Source: Membranipora membranacea
Taxonomy: Eukaryota; Bryozoa; Gymnolaemata; Cheilostomatida; Membraniporidae
Assembly: GCA_914767715.1 (NCBI GenBank)
Contig: OU612071.1
Location: 23,061,681 to 23,125,680, forward strand
Reading direction: 5' to 3'
DNA length: 64,000 bases
Part shown: in pieces, positions 57,601 through 64,000 of the stretch
Numbering within the stretch: the first letter of the stretch is position 1
Layout: each line of letters begins with the position of its first letter
Made by a program: the position numbers and the translations under genes
The notes under the pieces: generated by a model
The model's database searches: none
What the model was told of the DNA's origin: nothing
What the model saw: the letters and a program-made list of their open reading frames with translations, nothing else

Positions 57601-60600
57601 CTGGGCATTTAAAAGGGGGCAAGCTCTTCCCCCGCATCGAATCTGGGCATTTAAAAGGGGGCAAGCTCTTCCCCCGCATCGAATCTGGGCATTTAAAAGG
57701 GGGCAAGCTCTTCCCCCGCATCGAATCTGGGCATTTAAAAGGGGGCAAGCTCTTCCCCCGCATCGAATCTGGGCATTTAAAAGGGGGCAAGCTCTTCCCC
57801 CGCATCGAATCTGGGCATTTAAAAGGGGGCAAGCTCTTCCCCCGCATCGAATCTGGGCATTTAAAAGGGGGCAAGCTCTTCCCCCGCATCGAATCTGGGC
57901 ATTTAAAAGGGGGCAAGCTCTTCCCCCGCATCGAATCTGGGCATTTAAAAGGGGGCAAGCTCTTCCCCCGCATCGAATCTGGGCATTTAAAAGGGGGCAA
58001 GCTCTTCCCCCGCATCGAATCTGGGCATTTAAAAGGGGGCAAGCTCTTCCCCCGCATCGAATCTGGGCATTTAAAAGGGGGCAAGCTCTTCCCCCGCATC
58101 GAATCTGGGCATTTAAAAGGGGGCAAGCTCTTCCCCCGCATCGAATCTGGGCATTTAAAAGGGGGCAAGCTCTTCCCCCGCATCGAATCTGGGCATTTAA
58201 AAGGGGGCAAGCTCTTCCCCCGCATCGAATCTGGGCATTTAAAAGGGGGCAAGCTCTTCCCCCGCATCGAATCTGGGCATTTAAAAGGGGGCAAGCTCTT
58301 CCCCCGCATCGAATCTGGGCATTTAAAAGGGGGCAAGCTCTTCCCCCGCATCGAATCTGGGCATTTAAAAGGGGGCAAGCTCTTCCCCCGCATCGAATCT
58401 GGGCATTTAAAAGGGGGCAAGCTCTTCCCCCGCATCGAATCTGGGCATTTAAAAGGGGGCAAGCTCTTCCCCCGCATCGAATCTGGGCATTTAAAAGGGG
58501 GCAAGCTCTTCCCCCGCATCGAATCTGGGCATTTAAAAGGGGGCAAGCTCTTCCCCCGCATCGAATCTGGGCATTTAAAAGGGGGCAAGCTCTTCCCCCG
58601 CATCGAATCTGGGCATTTAAAAGGGGGCAAGCTCTTCCCCCGCATCGAATCTGGGCATTTAAAAGGGGGCAAGCTCTTCCCCCGCATCGAATCTGGGCAT
58701 TTAAAAGGGGGCAAGCTCTTCCCCCGCATCGAATCTGGGCATTTAAAAGGGGGCAAGCTCTTCCCCCGCATCGAATCTGGGCATTTAAAAGGGGGCAAGC
58801 TCTTCCCCCGCATCGAATCTGGGCATTTAAAAGGGGGCAAGCTCTTCCCCCGCATCGAATCTGGGCATTTAAAAGGGGGCAAGCTCTTCCCCCGCATCGA
58901 ATCTGGGCATTTAAAAGGGGGCAAGCTCTTCCCCCGCATCGAATCTGGGCATTTAAAAGGGGGCAAGCTCTTCCCCCGCATCGAATCTGGGCATTTAAAA
59001 GGGGGCAAGCTCTTCCCCCGCATCGAATCTGGGCATTTAAAAGGGGGCAAGCTCTTCCCCCGCATCGAATCTGGGCATTTAAAAGGGGGCAAGCTCTTCC
59101 CCCGCATCGAATCTGGGCATTTAAAAGGGGGCAAGCTCTTCCCCCGCATCGAATCTGGGCATTTAAAAGGGGGCAAGCTCTTCCCCCGCATCGAATCTGG
59201 GCATTTAAAAGGGGGCAAGCTCTTCCCCCGCATCGAATCTGGGCATTTAAAAGGGGGCAAGCTCTTCCCCCGCATCGAATCTGGGCATTTAAAAGGGGGC
59301 AAGCTCTTCCCCCGCATCGAATCTGGGCATTTAAAAGGGGGCAAGCTCTTCCCCCGCATCGAATCTGGGCATTTAAAAGGGGGCAAGCTCTTCCCCCGCA
59401 TCGAATCTGGGCATTTAAAAGGGGGCAAGCTCTTCCCCCGCATCGAATCTGGGCATTTAAAAGGGGGCAAGCTCTTCCCCCGCATCGAATCTGGGCATTT
59501 AAAAGGGGGCAAGCTCTTCCCCCGCATCGAATCTGGGCATTTAAAAGGGGGCAAGCTCTTCCCCCGCATCGAATCTGGGCATTTAAAAGGGGGCAAGCTC
59601 TTCCCCCGCATCGAATCTGGGCATTTAAAAGGGGGCAAGCTCTTCCCCCGCATCGAATCTGGGCATTTAAAAGGGGGCAAGCTCTTCCCCCGCATCGAAT
59701 CTGGGCATTTAAAAGGGGGCAAGCTCTTCCCCCGCATCGAATCTGGGCATTTAAAAGGGGGCAAGCTCTTCCCCCGCATCGAATCTGGGCATTTAAAAGG
59801 GGGCAAGCTCTTCCCCCGCATCGAATCTGGGCATTTAAAAGGGGGCAAGCTCTTCCCCCGCATCGAATCTGGGCATTTAAAAGGGGGCAAGCTCTTCCCC
59901 CGCATCGAATCTGGGCATTTAAAAGGGGGCAAGCTCTTCCCCCGCATCGAATGTGGGCATTTAAAAGGGGGCAAGCTCTTCCCCCGCATCGAATGTGGGC
60001 ATTTAAAAGGGGGCAAGCTCTTCCCCCGCATCGAATGTGGGCATTTAAAAGGGGGCAAGCTCTTCCCCCGCATCGAATGTGGGCATTTAAAAGGGGGCAA
60101 GCTCTTCCCCCGCATCGAATGTGGGCATTTAAAAGGGGGCAAGCTCTTCCCCCGCATCGAATCTGGGCATTTAAAAGGGGGCAAGCTCTTCCCCCGCATC
60201 GAATCTGGGCATTTAAAAGGGGGCAAGCTCTTCCCCCGCATCGAATCTGGGCATTTAAAAGGGGGCAAGCTCTTCCCCCGCATCGAATCTGGGCATTTAA
60301 AAGGGGGCAAGCTCTTCCCCCGCATCGAATCTGGGCATTTAAAAGGGGGCAAGCTCTTCCCCCGCATCGAATCTGGGCATTTAAAAGGGGGCAAGCTCTT
60401 CCCCCGCATCGAATCTGGGCATTTAAAAGGGGGCAAGCTCTTCCCCCGCATCGAATCTGGGCATTTAAAAGGGGGCAAGCTCTTCCCCCGCATCGAATCT
60501 GGGCATTTAAAAGGGGGCAAGCTCTTCCCCCGCATCGAATCTGGGCATTTAAAAGGGGGCAAGCTCTTCCCCCGCATCGAATCTGGGCATTTAAAAGGGG

Positions 60601-61008
60601 GCAAGCTCTTCCCCCGCATCGAATCTGGGCATTTAAAAGGGGGCAAGCTCTTCCCCCGCATCGAATCTGGGCATTTAAAAGGGGGCAAGCTCTTCCCCCG
60701 CATCGAATCTGGGCATTTAAAAGGGGGCAAGCTCTTCCCCCGCATCGAATCTGGGCATTTAAAAGGGGGCAAGCTCTTCCCCCGCATCGAATCTGGGCAT
60801 TTAAAAGGGGGCAAGCTCTTCCCCCGCATCGAATCTGGGCATTTAAAAGGGGGCAAGCTCTTCCCCCGCATCGAATCTGGGCATTTAAAAGGGGGCAAGC
60901 TCTTCCCCCGCATCGAATCTGGGCATTTAAAAGGGGGCAAGCTCTTCCCCCGCATCGAATCTGGGCATTTAAAAGGGGGCAAGCTCTTCCCCCGCATCGA
61001 ATCTGGGC
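54642..61008. repeat. 42-bp satellite, about 151 units
   Basis: The unit consists of CTTCCCCCGCATCGAATC, TGGGCATTTAAAA and GGGGGCAAG plus two bases. The first 62 units have T after GGGGGCAAG; the remaining 89 have C, with the change at 57246. Five consecutive units (59953 to 60121) have G in place of C in GAATCTGGG. Apart from these no difference and no length change is visible. The GGGGGCAAG part repeats the decamer core, and the first 23 bases of the unit recur in the 61-bp satellite. Because 42 is a multiple of three, minus-strand frames stay open throughout. Confidence 0.95.
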
Positions 61009-64000
61009 CACGCTGCGAAGGGCTGGGGCCCTCCTTGCGCGTCCAGCTTCCCCCGCATCGAATCTGGGCCACGCTGCGAAGGGCTGGGGCCCTCCTTGCG
61101 CGTCCAGCTTCCCCCGCATCGAATCTGGGCCACGCTGCGAAGGGCTGGGGCCCTCCTTGCGCGTCCAGCTTCCCCCGCATCGAATCTGGGCCACGCTGCG
61201 AAGGGCTGGGGCCCTCCTTGCGCGTCCAGCTTCCCCCGCATCGAATCTGGGCCACGCTGCGAAGGGCTGGGGCCCTCCTTGCGCGTCCAGCTTCCCCCGC
61301 ATCGAATCTGGGCCACGCTGCGAAGGGCTGGGGCCCTCCTTGCGCGTCCAGCTTCCCCCGCATCGAATCTGGGCCACGCTGCGAAGGGCTGGGGCCCTCC
61401 TTGCGCGTCCAGCTTCCCCCGCATCGAATCTGGGCCACGCTGCGAAGGGCTGGGGCCCTCCTTGCGCGTCCAGCTTCCCCCGCATCGAATCTGGGCCACG
61501 CTGCGAAGGGCTGGGGCCCTCCTTGCGCGTCCAGCTTCCCCCGCATCGAATCTGGGCCACGCTGCGAAGGGCTGGGGCCCTCCTTGCGCGTCCAGCTTCC
61601 CCCGCATCGAATCTGGGCCACGCTGCGAAGGGCTGGGGCCCTCCTTGCGCGTCCAGCTTCCCCCGCATCGAATCTGGGCCACGCTGCGAAGGGCTGGGGC
61701 CCTCCTTGCGCGTCCAGCTTCCCCCGCATCGAATCTGGGCCACGCTGCGAAGGGCTGGGGCCCTCCTTGCGCGTCCAGCTTCCCCCGCATCGAATCTGGG
61801 CCACGCTGCGAAGGGCTGGGGCCCTCCTTGCGCGTCCAGCTTCCCCCGCATCGAATCTGGGCCACGCTGCGAAGGGCTGGGGCCCTCCTTGCGCGTCCAG
61901 CTTCCCCCGCATCGAATCTGGGCCACGCTGCGAAGGGCTGGGGCCCTCCTTGCGCGTCCAGCTTCCCCCGCATCGAATCTGGGCCACGCTGCGAAGGGCT
62001 GGGGCCCTCCTTGCGCGTCCAGCTTCCCCCGCATCGAATCTGGGCCACGCTGCGAAGGGCTGGGGCCCTCCTTGCGCGTCCAGCTTCCCCCGCATCGAAT
62101 CTGGGCCACGCTGCGAAGGGCTGGGGCCCTCCTTGCGCGTCCAGCTTCCCCCGCATCGAATCTGGGCCACGCTGCGAAGGGCTGGGGCCCTCCTTGCGCG
62201 TCCAGCTTCCCCCGCATCGAATCTGGGCCACGCTGCGAAGGGCTGGGGCCCTCCTTGCGCGTCCAGCTTCCCCCGCATCGAATCTGGGCCACGCTGCGAA
62301 GGGCTGGGGCCCTCCTTGCGCGTCCAGCTTCCCCCGCATCGAATCTGGGCCACGCTGCGAAGGGCTGGGGCCCTCCTTGCGCGTCCAGCTTCCCCCGCAT
62401 CGAATCTGGGCCACGCTGCGAAGGGCTGGGGCCCTCCTTGCGCGTCCAGCTTCCCCCGCATCGAATCTGGGCCACGCTGCGAAGGGCTGGGGCCCTCCTT
62501 GCGCGTCCAGCTTCCCCCGCATCGAATCTGGGCCACGCTGCGAAGGGCTGGGGCCCTCCTTGCGCGTCCAGCTTCCCCCGCATCGAATCTGGGCCACGCT
62601 GCGAAGGGCTGGGGCCCTCCTTGCGCGTCCAGCTTCCCCCGCATCGAATCTGGGCCACGCTGCGAAGGGCTGGGGCCCTCCTTGCGCGTCCAGCTTCCCC
62701 CGCATCGAATCTGGGCCACGCTGCGAAGGGCTGGGGCCCTCCTTGCGCGTCCAGCTTCCCCCGCATCGAATCTGGGCCACGCTGCGAAGGGCTGGGGCCC
62801 TCCTTGCGCGTCCAGCTTCCCCCGCATCGAATCTGGGCCACGCTGCGAAGGGCTGGGGCCCTCCTTGCGCGTCCAGCTTCCCCCGCATCGAATCTGGGCC
62901 ACGCTGCGAAGGGCTGGGGCCCTCCTTGCGCGTCCAGCTTCCCCCGCATCGAATCTGGGCCACGCTGCGAAGGGCTGGGGCCCTCCTTGCGCGTCCAGCT
63001 TCCCCCGCATCGAATCTGGGCCACGCTGCGAAGGGCTGGGGCCCTCCTTGCGCGTCCAGCTTCCCCCGCATCGAATCTGGGCCACGCTGCGAAGGGCTGG
63101 GGCCCTCCTTGCGCGTCCAGCTTCCCCCGCATCGAATCTGGGCCACGCTGCGAAGGGCTGGGGCCCTCCTTGCGCGTCCAGCTTCCCCCGCATCGAATCT
63201 GGGCCACGCTGCGAAGGGCTGGGGCCCTCCTTGCGCGTCCAGCTTCCCCCGCATCGAATCTGGGCCACGCTGCGAAGGGCTGGGGCCCTCCTTGCGCGTC
63301 CAGCTTCCCCCGCATCGAATCTGGGCCACGCTGCGAAGGGCTGGGGCCCTCCTTGCGCGTCCAGCTTCCCCCGCATCGAATCTGGGCCACGCTGCGAAGG
63401 GCTGGGGCCCTCCTTGCGCGTCCAGCTTCCCCCGCATCGAATCTGGGCCACGCTGCGAAGGGCTGGGGCCCTCCTTGCGCGTCCAGCTTCCCCCGCATCG
63501 AATCTGGGCCACGCTGCGAAGGGCTGGGGCCCTCCTTGCGCGTCCAGCTTCCCCCGCATCGAATCTGGGCCACGCTGCGAAGGGCTGGGGCCCTCCTTGC
63601 GCGTCCAGCTTCCCCCGCATCGAATCTGGGCCACGCTGCGAAGGGCTGGGGCCCTCCTTGCGCGTCCAGCTTCCCCCGCATCGAATCTGGGCCACGCTGC
63701 GAAGGGCTGGGGCCCTCCTTGCGCGTCCAGCTTCCCCCGCATCGAATCTGGGCCACGCTGCGAAGGGCTGGGGCCCTCCTTGCGCGTCCAGCTTCCCCCG
63801 CATCGAATCTGGGCCACGCTGCGAAGGGCTGGGGCCCTCCTTGCGCGTCCAGCTTCCCCCGCATCGAATCTGGGCCACGCTGCGAAGGGCTGGGGCCCTC
63901 CTTGCGCGTCCAGCTTCCCCCGCATCGAATCTGGGCCACGCTGCGAAGGGCTGGGGCCCTCCTTGCGCGTCCAGCTTCCCCCGCATCGAATCTGGGCCAC
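61009..64000. repeat. 61-bp GC-rich satellite, about 49 units, open at window end
   Basis: The unit joins the 23-base module of the 42-bp satellite (ending GAATCTGGGC) to a GC-rich block: CACGCTGCGAAGGG, CTGGGGCCCTCCTT and GCGCGTCCAG. The GC-rich block can fold (GCGAAGG with CCTTGCGC; AGGGC with GCCCT). Units appear identical, and the array continues past the window. As 61 is not a multiple of three, a translated frame cycles through all three phases every 183 nt, which shows that the 1,000-residue-plus open frames here are not selected coding sequence. Confidence 0.95.

Noticed and set aside
53615-64000. Minus-strand open frames of over 3,400 residues
   Set aside because: They run through three satellites with units of 10, 42 and 61 bp. 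The 61-bp part cycles through all phases, two different frames are open at once, and there are no introns, domains or unique segments. They are repeat by-products.
54642-64000. CRISPR-like regular array
   Set aside because: There are no unique spacers between repeats; whole units are identical, and the sequence is eukaryotic.

Overview
The window is animal (metazoan) nuclear DNA, most likely from a marine invertebrate; the species cannot be fixed from the sequence. The reasons are AT-rich unique sequence, GT-AG introns, Jockey-superfamily (CR1/L2-like) LINEs, a PIF/Harbinger DNA transposon, tRNA-derived SINE heads, a secreted PAN-like/F5-8C lectin-type gene and a TATA-driven secreted-peptide gene. 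No operon, ribosome binding site or other prokaryotic feature is present. Ordinary genes are sparse; most recognisable content is mobile or repetitive.

Layout. 1-3.4 kb: no gene seen. 3.4-5.1 kb: exons of a PAN-like plus F5/8 type C (fucolectin-like) gene. 6.0-12.5 kb: a 6.5-kb PIF/Harbinger element bounded by inverted termini. It carries a Myb/SANT gene, an inverted second copy of that gene's first recognised exon in a 1-kb palindrome, and a multi-exon DDE transposase with several lesions, one of them a nested insertion. 13.3-15.2 kb: 5' half of a LINE (A). 17.7-20.5 kb: a SINE joined to the 5' half of a second LINE (B, minus strand) with intact ORF1 and endonuclease. 23.0-24.6 kb: a LINE reverse-transcriptase half (C, plus strand). 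B and C together have the layout of one twin-primed insertion.

25.9-27.1 kb holds the best host gene. It has a TATA box and three coding exons, one an 18-nt microexon. They encode a 93-residue cysteine-free precursor with signal peptide, KR processing site and a C-terminal Gly-Lys-Arg-Arg amidation signal. 28.5-32.1 kb: SINE pieces, tRNA-like sequences and a 403-bp MITE with TAA target duplications. 32.7-38.4 kb: a 2.5-kb unit repeated in tandem, with exon-like blocks bounded by splice signals but no conserved reading frame; a fourth copy lies at 48.4-49.8 kb. 38.4-39.4 and 43.1-43.9 kb: decayed LINE reverse transcriptases. 41-45 kb: small tandem repeats. 45.4-48.4 kb: decayed coding-like remnants that I could not identify.

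51.6-64.0 kb is a chain of satellites that runs off the window: a diverged decamer array, an inverted G-rich decamer array, about 151 copies of a 42-bp unit without a length change, then about 49 copies of a GC-rich 61-bp unit. Each satellite shares a sequence module with the next. The very long open frames across it are by-products of the repeats, not genes.

How the parts relate: the lectin-type gene and the peptide gene are unconnected host genes. The Myb protein and transposase would have worked together to bind and move the Harbinger element, which now looks inactive. LINE machinery like that encoded by A, B and C is the usual source of retrotransposition for SINEs.
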